Assembly (NCBI GenBank): GCA_000750105.3
Contig: JPHH03000003.1
Coordinates: 434,001 to 498,000 of the forward strand
Length of the DNA: 64,000 nt
Direction: 5' to 3'
DNA from: Tolypocladium sp. Sup5 PDA-1
Taxonomy: Eukaryota; Ascomycota; Sordariomycetes; Hypocreales; Ophiocordycipitaceae
The first letter of the stretch is position 1; each line of letters opens with the position of its first letter. A program made the translations under genes and the position numbers. Below the pieces are notes generated by a model. It made no database searches, was not told the DNA's origin, and was given only the letters and a program-made list of their open reading frames with translations. Below, one piece after another: positions 1-8,836 of the stretch.

Positions 1-445
1 TGTGTGTTAGGATATCGATCTCCAAATGTGGGAATGGAAGCGACTCTGACCTTGGGGTGCGTACCACGCTTCATGTTATCCCAAATGTGCTGCAGGATAG
101 ATACCATTTAGGAACCTCGGCTACTTGACTGATGGTTCGCTTGTGCCTGGGAACCCGGATATATACTACGGCGCGCGTCCCGAATAGCTTCGACGGGCAA
201 TATATGACGAGCTTGGCGGCCATATTATGCCTTTAGCCCAGGATAGTCTCCCCGTGGCGCCGAACTTCTTTCTCTACGTAAAAGGCCCTGATGGATCTCT
301 ATCAGTCGCATCCCGACAAGCGTGCTACGACGGAGTACTAGGGGCGAGAGGTATCCATAGCCTATAGTCGTATAAGCAGTCGGAGCCACAATACGATAAC
401 AAGGCCTATACACTCACGTTAATATACCACGGTGGCACCCTCAAA
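1..445. other. Left-edge noncoding stretch
   Basis: No supportable gene is seen here. The only ORF, 62 codons on the minus strand, shows no recognisable domain. The stretch is moderately AT-rich with many TATA/TACG-like steps and could be the flank of a gene outside the window. Confidence 0.5.
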
Positions 446-871
446 ATGTATACTAGTTATCCGATACCACTACCTGCGCCTGGAGAACGACCTGGTTTTG
501 CCATGACGCAGATCAAAACCTGGGGTCTGACTGGTGATGCCGATGCCTTTCGACAAGGAGCTGCTGCGTATCGGAACGGCAGGGACTGGGCAAAGCGACA
601 GAGGGACGATGCGATTAAGCAAGCAAACGAGAGAGTAGCTGAGGCCGAAGCCGGTGCCTCTCCTTTTGGTGATGGTTTGGGATTGAGCTTCGCAAGCGAG
701 GCGTCGGCTGGCGAAACGATCGCCACGAGCCAAGAAACGATCCTAGATCCCGCTTCCAACATAGCACCCTCTTACGAGTCTGAGACCGCGGCAGATGAAC
801 TGTCGCTGGACGTTCGAGAATTCCGACCCGTCAAACGCACGAAATCACGTTCTCCGCGGAAGAAGCCGTAG
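446..871 (+). CDS. Unrecognised small hydrophilic protein (possible ORF)
   Basis: This ORF of 141 codons has alternative starts at 446 and 503; the second (MTQIKTWG) begins the part that looks protein-like. That part has a charged helical stretch (AYRNGRDWAKRQRDDAIKQA), then a low-complexity acidic/serine region, then a basic tail ending SRSPRKKP. There is no signal peptide, membrane segment or known catalytic motif. The frame is open upstream of 446, so it could be a fragment of a longer or decayed gene. Composition argues for a real protein more than chance, but I do not recognise the family and assign no function. Confidence 0.35.
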   Translation: MYTSYPIPLPAPGERPGFAMTQIKTWGLTGDADAFRQGAAAYRNGRDWAKRQRDDAIKQANERVAEAEAGASPFGDGLGLSFASEASAGETIATSQETILDPASNIAPSYESETAADELSLDVREFRPVKRTKSRSPRKKP

Positions 872-1575
872 GATGGCAAGATGTTTTCGCCCTCCCAGGA
901 CCTCGAGGCAAAGACAAGACCCTCGGCATCTCCGTTGGGCTGTCAGGAGACGTGTGCGGATGCCGCCAGTTGAACTGTTATGACAAGAAGCTCTGCCATC
1001 TGGATGCTTTCCCGGGGTGCGGTGACGCCGAAGTCTGTGGCATTCCTTGTCGTTTGCGATGCCTACGTGTAATTACTGTGGTGGTTTGTAGTTGCGGTTT
1101 TGGTGGGCTTCGTGGTGGTCCCTTTGGTGATGACTGATGTGCTGGCCGTGGTCAAGAATGTACGGACTGTGCGCCACAGACACGACAAGTTTTGTGGCCA
1201 GTACGAATACTCGGAGTCTCGGACACTAAATTGGGCTCCTACTGTGAGGCCAAGGAACATGGAGACCACTTATTAACGTACTCGTACGTACGAGTACTAC
1301 GAAGTATGAGCCATTGCCGAGGGAACCATGGAGCTGCAAACCTGCAGGGGTGTTTAATTCGTGGAAAGCCGCAGTTTCTGGGGAAGATGGTGCTGACTTG
1401 AGTCATTCGTGACGCATATTTTCTACAACCCCAGTCAACGCCGACTTACACCATCCACCTCGTTGACGAACATGTTGCTCGTATATCTAAATATGAGGCT
1501 ATGAATCGCTCCCAAATGCAATGAATTAACCATTCCCACTTGCCATCAAACCATCAGCTCTCAATAGCATCTCCT
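872..1575. other. Intergenic stretch with a 20-bp palindrome
   Basis: No gene is supported. A perfect 20-bp palindrome lies at 1278-1297, and the rest is unremarkable. It probably includes the promoter of the acetyltransferase that starts at 1625. Confidence 0.5.
1278..1297. repeat. 20-bp perfect palindrome GTACTCGTACGTACGAGTAC
   Basis: Both strands read identically across 20 bp. It is two inverted copies of TACTCGTA, an octamer that recurs in other noncoding stretches of this window. It could be a dimeric transcription-factor site or a chance cruciform. It lies about 330 bp upstream of the acetyltransferase start. Confidence 0.7.
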
Positions 1576-1624
1576 CACAGCACAGCACAGCACAGCACAG
1601 CACAGCACAGCACAGCACAGCACA
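1576..1624 (+). repeat. (CACAG)9 microsatellite abutting a start codon
   Basis: Nine perfect CACAG units (1576-1620) plus CACA run directly into the ATG at 1625, so the tract forms the end of the 5' leader and supplies the adenine at -3. Copy-number change would alter leader length without touching the reading frame. Confidence 0.9.
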
Positions 1625-2350
1625 ATGTCTGCACCATTCGCCCTCCTCACGAACGACCTCATCTTCCTCCCAACCCCAACCTCGGCCCACGTGCGCTCCT
1701 ACCGCGACCTCTTCCGCAAACTGCACGCAGACACCGCCTTCTGCGACGTGGCCTTTGGCGCGCACTTCCCGCCGCGGACGTGGACGGACGACGAGGCCAG
1801 GGACTTCCTCGTCAACCGCGACGCCGCGCTGCGCTGGGGCCGGAGGGGCATGGGCGACTTTGCGCTGGGTCTGCTGCCGGAGCACGGCAATGGCAAGTCG
1901 GCGTTTGGCGCGGTAAAGGGACGGTTGGTGGAGGGCGCAAAGGAGCATGTGCGCATCGTCGAGGGCGCAGACTTTGAGCGGCTGCTTCAGACGGACGCCG
2001 AGCTGCTCGAGCGCGTGGAATGGGTCGGCTACACGTGCGTCCGCGACGCCACGACCAGCAGCCTCGCGGACCTCCCCAGCGCACACGATCCGTTCCCGCC
2101 GTGGCAGGAGATGATCGAGCTGCGCTACGGCCTGGGCGCCGAGCACCGGGGCCGCGGCATCGCGACGCGGGCCGCCGAGGTGGCCATGCAGTGGGCCGTG
2201 GCGGAGCGCGGCGCGCGGCGCTTCATCGCGGAGACGCAGAAGCCGAACGTGGGCAGCGGGCGGGTGCTGCAGCGGCTGGGTTTTAGGCTGAGCGGGACCA
2301 ACTACTTTCAGGATGAGGACGAGGATGAGTGGGAGAGGGTTGTGATATAG
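1625..2350 (+). CDS. GNAT-family N-acetyltransferase (RimJ/RimL-like)
   Basis: Single-exon protein of 241 residues. The C-terminal half carries the GNAT core: a beta-strand (EMIELRYGLG) followed by the acetyl-CoA pyrophosphate-binding loop EHRGRGIATRA (Q/RxxGxG/A type), a helix, and the late motif ending in ETQKPNVGSGRVLQRLGF, typical of the Acetyltransf_3 (RimJ/RimL) subgroup. The family transfers acetyl from acetyl-CoA to an amino group; the substrate here is unknown. No signal or membrane segment is visible, so it is probably cytosolic. The start at 1625 is chosen because the domain needs the whole ORF and the context (CACAATG) has A at -3. A 345-codon antisense ORF over it is a shadow. 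Confidence 0.85.
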   Translation: MSAPFALLTNDLIFLPTPTSAHVRSYRDLFRKLHADTAFCDVAFGAHFPPRTWTDDEARDFLVNRDAALRWGRRGMGDFALGLLPEHGNGKSAFGAVKGRLVEGAKEHVRIVEGADFERLLQTDAELLERVEWVGYTCVRDATTSSLADLPSAHDPFPPWQEMIELRYGLGAEHRGRGIATRAAEVAMQWAVAERGARRFIAETQKPNVGSGRVLQRLGFRLSGTNYFQDEDEDEWERVVI

Positions 2351-2970
2351 ATGAGGGTGCTCAGATGTGACGGGAGGGGGGGGCGGGACCAGGGCTTGTT
2401 GGCAGAGATCTCGGCACCATCCGATTCTTTCTCGCTGGGAGATCGGACCGTAAAGGGGCAACCCGGGCATCAAGAGGGCATTGTCATACAAGTCTTTCCG
2501 TTGCGGCAGAGAAGTCGGCATCGACCTCGGGAGTGCAGCCGGAACCCGCACCTCGCACGCCACTGTCAGTTTCCCGGCTCAACGTTGCCGAATAGCGGGC
2601 ACGAGCGTAAGCGTAAATACCCATCTTGCAGAAGGTAAGGTTTGGCTAGAATACAGTCGCCATTGCAACAGCGTCTGGCGCGGCGACGGTGCTGGTGAAA
2701 CCGCTTTGACATTTCGTGAGGACCTGTGCCGTCAAGACGTCTGTGTCCGACGGTCGAAGCAACTCCTGGGCATGGCATTAAAAGAGTTCATGTATCCAAC
2801 TTGAAGCACCATATTTAATTCAATGCTCTCTCGTTTTCTGCAATCGCATTTCTTAGAACGCATAGACTGGTTCTTTGGCAATTAACTCTTCACATATCGG
2901 AGGGCGTTGCATTTTGTTTGGAGTTGAAAGCAGCTTCGAAATTCGACTTTATCCCAGATCTCATTCAACC
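2351..2970. other. Intergenic stretch between acetyltransferase and transporter
   Basis: No gene is seen. A short G-rich patch follows the acetyltransferase stop near 2375. The rest should hold the transporter promoter; no specific site is recognised. Confidence 0.5.
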
Positions 2971-4569
2971 ATGGCCATTGATGAGGAGACAAGAAATGGC
3001 TCAAAGTCGCCAATAGCTAAGCCCAGGCCGAGCATCCGGGAGTACCTGCACTCCCGGGTTTCGACCCTGAAGCCGCCAATGGACAAGGCCATCAATCCAA
3101 TCACCGCGGCGAGGCTGCTCAACCGGGAGCAGTGGCTCTTCTTCCTGGTGTGTACTCCTGCAGTCAAGACAATGCCTTTTCGTTAACACGGCGGATAGTG
3201 TGCGTGGTGCGGCTGGATCATGGATTCCTTCGACTTCTTCACCGTCAGCTTGGTGCTCACGCCGCTGGCCAAGCAGTTCAACAAGCACGACTCGGACATC
3301 ACCTGGGGGATAGCCCTCGCCCTCATGTTTCGGCCACTCGGCTCTGCCATTTTCGGCGTCTGGTCCGACCGATGGGGCCGCAAGTGGCCCTTTGTCTTCA
3401 ACAACCTCCTCTTCGTCGTCCTGGAGCTGGGGACTGGCTTTTGCAACACATATGGCGAGTTCCTGGCTCTCCGAGCCTTGTTCGGCATCGCCATGGGAGG
3501 CTTATACGGCAACGCTGTTGCAACTGCCTTGGAGGACTGCCCAAATGCGGCCAGGGGCGTCATGTCCGGGCTGTTCCAAGCTGGCTGCCCCTTGGGATAT
3601 CTCCTCGCTACGGCGTTTGCGAGAGCATTGGCTGACACCACCAACTATGGGTGGCGGCCCCTGTTTTGGTTCAGCGCTTGTCCCCCAGTCTTCATCATCA
3701 TCTGGAGACTGTGCCTCCCGGAGACTCGAGCGTTCCGCGAGCGAGAGTTTGTGCGTCGGTCTGCGTCGGCTACCACGACCGGGTTCTTTGAGGAGTCGGC
3801 GCATGCGATCAAGAACCACTGGCTTACCGTCATTTACATGATTGTGCTCATGGCCGGGTTTACCTTTATGGTGAGTACGAAGCACTTGCAACTGAGTAAC
3901 ACCACATTGAGCACGCCTCATGGTTAACCATGTCGGCACCATGTGCAGTCGCACGGAGCCCAAGACTTTTATCCGACGATGCTCATCGACCAGTTCGAGT
4001 TCACCGAGGACCAGATGACCATAACACAGGTCGTTGCCAACTGCGGGGGTGTCATTGGCGCCGTCTGCGTCGGGAACCTATCCGAGATCTTTGGCCGGCG
4101 ACTGACAATCATAGTTTCCTGTGTCTGCGCGGGAGCCTTGCTGTATCCGTACACATTCGTGTCGACGCCAGCCGTGGCAGCCAGTGCCCTTTTCGTTCAG
4201 TTTGCGATTCAGGGCGCTTTCGGTGTGATTCCGAGTCACCTCATGGAACTCTCGCCCGCAGACATTCGATCCTTTGTCGTCGGTACGGCGTACCAGCTTG
4301 GAACCCTGGCATCGAGTCCCTCGGCGACGGTCCAGTCGTTGATTGGAGAAAAGTACTTCCCGCTCGAGCCCGCACCGTCGGGAATGAAGCGGTACGACTA
4401 CGGGATCGTCATCTGTGCCTTTTTGGGTGCCAGCACTGTTCTTGTGGTGGCCACGACGTTCCTGGGGCCAGAGAGGAAGGGGCGACAGTTTGGCCTGGCC
4501 GAGGCCGTGGGAGAGTCTGGGCTGTCGCGGAAGACGGATGGCAGGTCGGAGCACGACAAGTCTGTGTAG
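2971..4569 (+). CDS. MFS carboxylate/sialate:H+ symporter family transporter (JEN-like)
   Basis: Three exons: 2971-3147, 3199-3870 and 3949-4569, all joined in phase 0, giving 489 residues. After splicing, the N-terminal region reads into MDSFDFFTVSL, the first-helix signature of the JEN/SHS (TC 2.A.1.12) branch of the major facilitator superfamily. MFS loop motifs follow (VWSDRWGRKW after helix 2, SEIFGRR in the second half), with about 12 hydrophobic segments. JEN proteins import lactate, pyruvate or other short carboxylates with protons at the plasma membrane. The JEN hallmark Nxx[S/T]Hx[S/T]QDxxxT appears here as TFMSHGAQDFYPT, with N and one S/T replaced, so the substrate may differ from lactate. 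Intron 2 sits immediately before this motif. The cytosolic tail is short and charged. Confidence 0.9.
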
Positions 4570-4920
4570 CGAGTCCCCTTGAGGGGTGGGTGTACCTAGG
4601 TTGGCATGTGAAGCTGAGCTCGTGCCCAACTTCTCAAACAGAACTTCCTGTACTCGTAGAGGCTGGGCCAGAGTCTGCCTGCCTGCATCATGCATGACGG
4701 CGGTCATCTTGCAGGGCGTGGTGGTGATGGGGTGCGACCTCGGTGACACGCGGGCATATCGCTGCCGCCGCTGAAGCTGTGACACGTGGTAGAGCAACCC
4801 GAATCTCGGGGAGGATTCGGACAGATGGATGGACGGCTGGCGTGGCATGGTCGCATGGCAATCAAAGGCTGTGGTTGCTAGAGGGCCGGTTTGCCGCGGC
4901 AGTCGACTACTGCTGCGCGA

Positions 4921-4980
4921 GGCGGTGCGGTGCGGTGCGGTGCGATGCAAGGCGATGCGATGCGATGCGATGCGATGCGG
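4921..4980. repeat. Compound pentanucleotide tract (GCGGT)n(GCGAT)n
   Basis: About four GCGGT units, one GCGAT, one GCAAG, then about five GCGAT units in 60 bp. The adjacent versions of the 5-mer differ at one base (G to A), as if one variant expanded from the other. Confidence 0.85.
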
Positions 4981-5343
4981 AGCAGTCTAGGGTAGGTAAA
5001 TCGCTCCATGCAACTGCAACCAGGGCGGCCATTTGTCAAAGGCGGTCTGCGAAGAGGGTTGCCCAACCAGGAAGCCCCTCTCTGTCAGCCTGGATTCTGC
5101 CGCGGTGGCGTCATTTGGTGGGAGGGGTCGGACCCCAGCAGAAAGGGGACTGGCGGGGCACCAGTCAGAAAAAAGACCGTGGGACAATTGAGGAATGGGG
5201 TGGGATGGATGGGATGGGACGTCGGAGACTTTTGTCCAAGTATCTTATGCTCCCTGCTGGAAACAATATCTCCCGGCGCCCATTCCTTACCTGGCTCGAC
5301 GTTGCCTGGTTGCTGCATGGTCCTGAGATGTAGTCCGTAGCAT

Positions 5344-5357
5344 GGGGGGGGGGGGGT
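5344..5357 (+). repeat. G14 homopolymer
   Basis: Fourteen consecutive Gs in the noncoding DNA upstream of MET13. Its length is prone to sequencing error. Confidence 0.8.
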
Positions 5358-5659
5358 GCTCTTCGTATTCGTACCCTTGGAGTTTATAGGCCGGTTGCGC
5401 TCTAGCGGTCTATGTACAGTTGCTGCCGCCCACCTGGAAAGAGGACAGTCAGCGCATCGCTCCACTGAAGCGAGTCCGTCTACGGCGCCGAGGGCCCGGC
5501 AGCACACTCCTGCGAGGCCGGGCGGTGGAGCCGCGCAGCCAATCACAGCGCTCCAACGCGCTCCAGCCCACCTGTTCTCCAGGTCCAGTCTTGTCCCGCC
5601 TCCCGTTCTCGCTGTGCGAAGTACCTCCAAGGTGGCTTTCCCAACCTTAGAATTTTCGA

Positions 5660-5719
5660 CCACCTCTCCTCCTCCTCTTCCTACATACCTTCCTCACCTC
5701 ACCTTGACCCTCCCTTCGA
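5660..5719 (+). promoter_or_regulatory. Pyrimidine-rich core-promoter tract of MET13
   Basis: The coding strand here is mostly C and T with CTCCTCCTCTTCC-type runs, as commonly lies just upstream of transcription starts in filamentous fungi. It sits about 360-415 bp before the start codon, consistent with a leader that contains the proposed 5'UTR intron. The assignment is inferred from composition only. Confidence 0.4.
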
Positions 5720-5854
5720 CCTGCGGCGCACGAGGTGTTTCTGTTCTGCGACTCGCATCTTTCGGAGGACTCGGCCTGCTTTGGGCCCCCAGCTCGTCCA
5801 TCAGCGTCTTCCTGTCCACACAGTGACGCAGCGGGCCCTGAGTCGCCTCGTCTG

Positions 5855-5946
5855 GTAAGTTACCTACTCGTATGCATGACTGCCCCGCCAGCTCGGGTTC
5901 CGAATCCCCTCACGGAAGAGCAGCTTAACTGGACTGAGCTGACCAG
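5855..5946 (+). other. Probable 5'UTR intron of MET13
   Basis: A strong donor GTAAGT (5855) pairs with the acceptor GACCAG ending at 5946, with a CTGAC-like branch site just before it. Removal would delete two upstream ATGs (5872 and 5876) from the leader. An earlier acceptor (GAGCAG, about 5922) is an alternative. Confidence 0.5.
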
Positions 5947-6021
5947 ATCCAGACCAGGCCAGCAACCTTGACAAGGAGCGGGCCACCTTTCGTCCCTCAC
6001 TTCTCTTCTTCTTTTCCTCCC

Positions 6022-6042
6022 ATGACAAGCTTCACTCGATAG
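6022..6042 (+). promoter_or_regulatory. Short upstream ORF in the MET13 leader
   Basis: ATG at 6022 opens a six-residue frame (MTSFTR, then TAG) ending 34 nt before the MET13 start. Its context has C at -3 (weak), while the main ATG has A at -3, so leaky scanning or reinitiation is plausible. Confidence 0.55.
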
Positions 6043-6076
6043 CCTTCCATTCCAAGCCAACGACCCGCTGCCCATC

Positions 6077-7927
6077 ATGCATATCGCCGACATGCTCACG
6101 GAAGCCGAGAAGGGCGGCCAGCCCTCCTTCTCCTTCGAGTACTTCCCTCCCAAGACCTCGCAGGGTGTTCAGAACCTCTACGAACGAATTGACCGCATGT
6201 ACAACTTCGGACCCAAGTTCATCGACATTACCTGGGGTGCCGGCGGCCGCATTGCCGAGCTCACCTGCGAGATGGTGCTCCAAGCCCAGTCCGTCTACGG
6301 CCTCGAGACCTGCATGCACCTCACCTGCACCGACATGGGCCTCGAGGGGGTCAACGATGCCCTCAGCAAGGCCTACAAGGCCGGCTGCACAAACATTCTC
6401 GCCCTGCGCGGCGACCCGCCCCGAGACCAGGAGAAATGGACCGCCACCGAGGGCGGATTCCAGTACGCTCGCGACCTCGTCAAGCACATCCGGGACACCT
6501 ACGGCAACCATTTCGACATCGGCGTCGCTGGTTACCCCGAGGGCTGCGACGACAACAAGAACGAGGACGAGCTGCTTGACCATCTCAAGGAAAAGGTTGA
6601 CATGGGCGCCACCTTTATCGTCACTCAGATGTTCTACGACGCCGACAACTTCGTTCGCTGGGCTGGCAAGGTCCGGGAGCGAGGCATCACCATCCCCATC
6701 CTCCCCGGCATCATGCCCATTGCCACATACGCCAGCTTCCTCCGGAGAGCCAACCACATGCAGTGCAAGGTTCCCGAGCACTGGATGGCCGCCCTTGAAC
6801 CCGTCAAGAACGACGACGTCGCCGTCCGTGAGATTGGCAAGACGCTCGTCGCCGAAATGTGCCGCAAGCTCCTCGCCAATGGCATCTTCCACTTGCACTT
6901 CTACACCATGAACCTGGCCCAGGCCACCCGCATGGTCCTCGAGGAGCTCAGCTGGGCGCCCAGCGCCGAGAGACCGCTGCAGCCTGCTCTCCCCTGGAAG
7001 CAGTCCAAAGGTCTTGGTCGCCGCGACGAGGACGTCCGGCCCATCTTCTGGCGGAACCGGAACAAGTCCTACGTTCTCCGTACGCAGGATTGGGACGAGT
7101 TTCCCAACGGCCGCTGGGGAGATTCCCGGTCACCTGCCTTTGGCGAGCTGGACGCTTACGGTATCGGCTTGACGGGTACCAACGAGGCCAACCGCAAGAA
7201 GTGGGGTGAGCCGACGACGGTTCGTGACATCGCCAACACCTTTGTCCGATACCTGGAGCAGAGGATTGGCTCGCTTCCATGGAGTGAGTCGCCGCTCACG
7301 GGCGAGGCCGACGCCATCAGACAGGACCTCGTCGCCCTCAACAAGCGCGGTTTCCTGACCATCAACTCTCAACCCGCCGTCGACGGCGTCAAGTCGTCGC
7401 ACCCCGTGCACGGCTGGGGCCCTTCCAACGGCTATGTCTATCAGAAGGCCTACCTCGAGCTGCTTGTACCACCCTCTATTCTCACCGAGATCGTCAGCCG
7501 CACCGAGTCCCAACCCAACCTCACCTATTACGCCGTGACTAAGGACGGCGAACTCAAGACCAACGCCCCCTCTGATGGCCCCAACGCCGTCACCTGGGGA
7601 GTGTTCCCCGGCAAGGAGATTGTGCAGCCTACCATTGTCGAGAGCGTCAGCTTCCTCGCCTGGAGGGACGAGGCCTTCCGGCTGGGCACGGATTGGGCAC
7701 ACTGCTTCGAGTCCAATACGCCTAGTAGAGCACTGATCGAAAAGATTATGAACGAGTGGTACCTCGTTAATGTTGGTATGTAGCTCCGCCCTGTTGTGCG
7801 TAGCGCGCTTGGCGGGTAACTAACTGATGGTTTTGCAGTGAACAACGACTTCCACGAGAACCACACCATTTTCGAGCTCTTCAAGGACATCGAGGTCCCG
7901 GGTGTTGACACCCCGCAGGCCGCCTAA
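6077..7927 (+). CDS. met13: Methylenetetrahydrofolate reductase
   Basis: Two exons, 6077-7775 and 7839-7927, join within a Val codon (YLVNV|VNND) to give 595 residues, close to yeast Met13 (about 600). The enzyme reduces 5,10-methylene-THF to 5-methyl-THF with an FAD cofactor, supplying methyl groups for methionine synthesis in the cytosol. Residues about 20-300 form the catalytic barrel: SFEYFPPKT with the catalytic Glu, DITWGAGG, LETCMHLTCT, NILALRGDPPRD, IGVAGYPEG, and FIVTQMFYD. After a linker (RPIFWRNR) comes the C-terminal regulatory domain of eukaryotic enzymes (FPNGRWGDSRSPAFGEL, TINSQPAVDG, HGWGPSNGYVYQKAYLE, NAVTWGVFPG). The 63-nt intron has a TAACTAAC branch region. The match to Met13 is closer than to Met12. 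Confidence 0.97.
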
Positions 7928-8836
7928 AGCCAATGCCGCCTAACCTCTTTCCATCTCCTTCGCGAAGCCAGTCTGCTCCAACGCATGGCTTCTTTTAAGG
8001 GCAGCAGCTGCAGCCCACACGAGACCACATCAACTAGGTCTCTCTCTTCCAACTTTCTATTATATTTTCTTGTTAGTCATTAGCATGCTATGGGCGGCGT
8101 TGAGCACATTTTGGGCAGACAGGCGGGGACAAGGCGTGACTTTTTCAACAAAAAGCTACACACTGATGATGGGAGACACTGACACGATCTACCACGACCG
8201 GGACTATTTTCAACGCGCCACGACCAAGCGAGGACAGAGGCTGGATTTGCTCCTCTGTCCCGTCTTTTTTTTGCAGATGCATAATACAAATCTCAACGAT
8301 ACCCCGCCTACGGACAGCCGTGTGTTTAGACAGAGGGCGAGATGGCACACTTGGAGAAGGGGAGAATAAAAAGGAGTGCGTGAAGATAAAATATCAATAC
8401 AGCAAAGTGTGCGGGACAGACATGGTGGCCCCTGGACCCATAGCCTTGAAGAGATTTCAAGAAGCAAATGGGTCTATACCATCCTTGATCCGCAACATTA
8501 CAATCTTGGGGTTTATGTTCTTCAAAGGCTGGATACTACGTGATGCCACTTGAGCTTACTAGACGCCGCCAATTCACAGCACTGGATCTCGACTGTGAGT
8601 TGCTTGGATCACGGACGTACGTACTGAGAAAACCGCATGGCAGGGCAAACCAGAATAGTTAGTTGCCTGCTACAAATCGTATTTCCGAGATCCCTCCGTC
8701 CAGAGTCTTCCGAGCCCAGAGTCCATGACGCTTACGTACAATCGTTTGGCTGCTTCCCATGAGCCATCTAGCTAGAATTGCCATGCCTCCCCCTCCGTGT
8801 TTATACAATCCTCGTACAAGCTTATTCACAGATCCA
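7928..8836. other. Convergent intergenic region (MET13 and RNA-binding gene 3' ends)
   Basis: No gene is seen. It is expected to hold both 3'UTRs. T-rich and A-rich patches near 8060 and 8380 may belong to polyadenylation regions, but no specific terminator is claimed. Confidence 0.5.

Larger units (their letters stand above)
4570..6076. other. 1.5-kb intergenic region and MET13 promoter/leader
   Basis: No gene is seen. It holds a pentanucleotide tract (4921-4980), a 14-G run (5344-5357), a pyrimidine-rich promoter patch (5660-5719), a probable 5'UTR intron (5855-5946) and a short upstream ORF (6022-6042), each listed separately. Confidence 0.6.

Noticed and set aside
1526..2563. 345-codon minus-strand ORF over the acetyltransferase
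   Set aside because: Runs through the CACAG repeat (giving a Cys/Ala/Val/Leu repeat) and has no domain; the GNAT motif is on the plus strand.
6032..6898. 288-codon minus-strand ORF over MET13
   Set aside because: Antisense shadow of the MTHFR catalytic domain.
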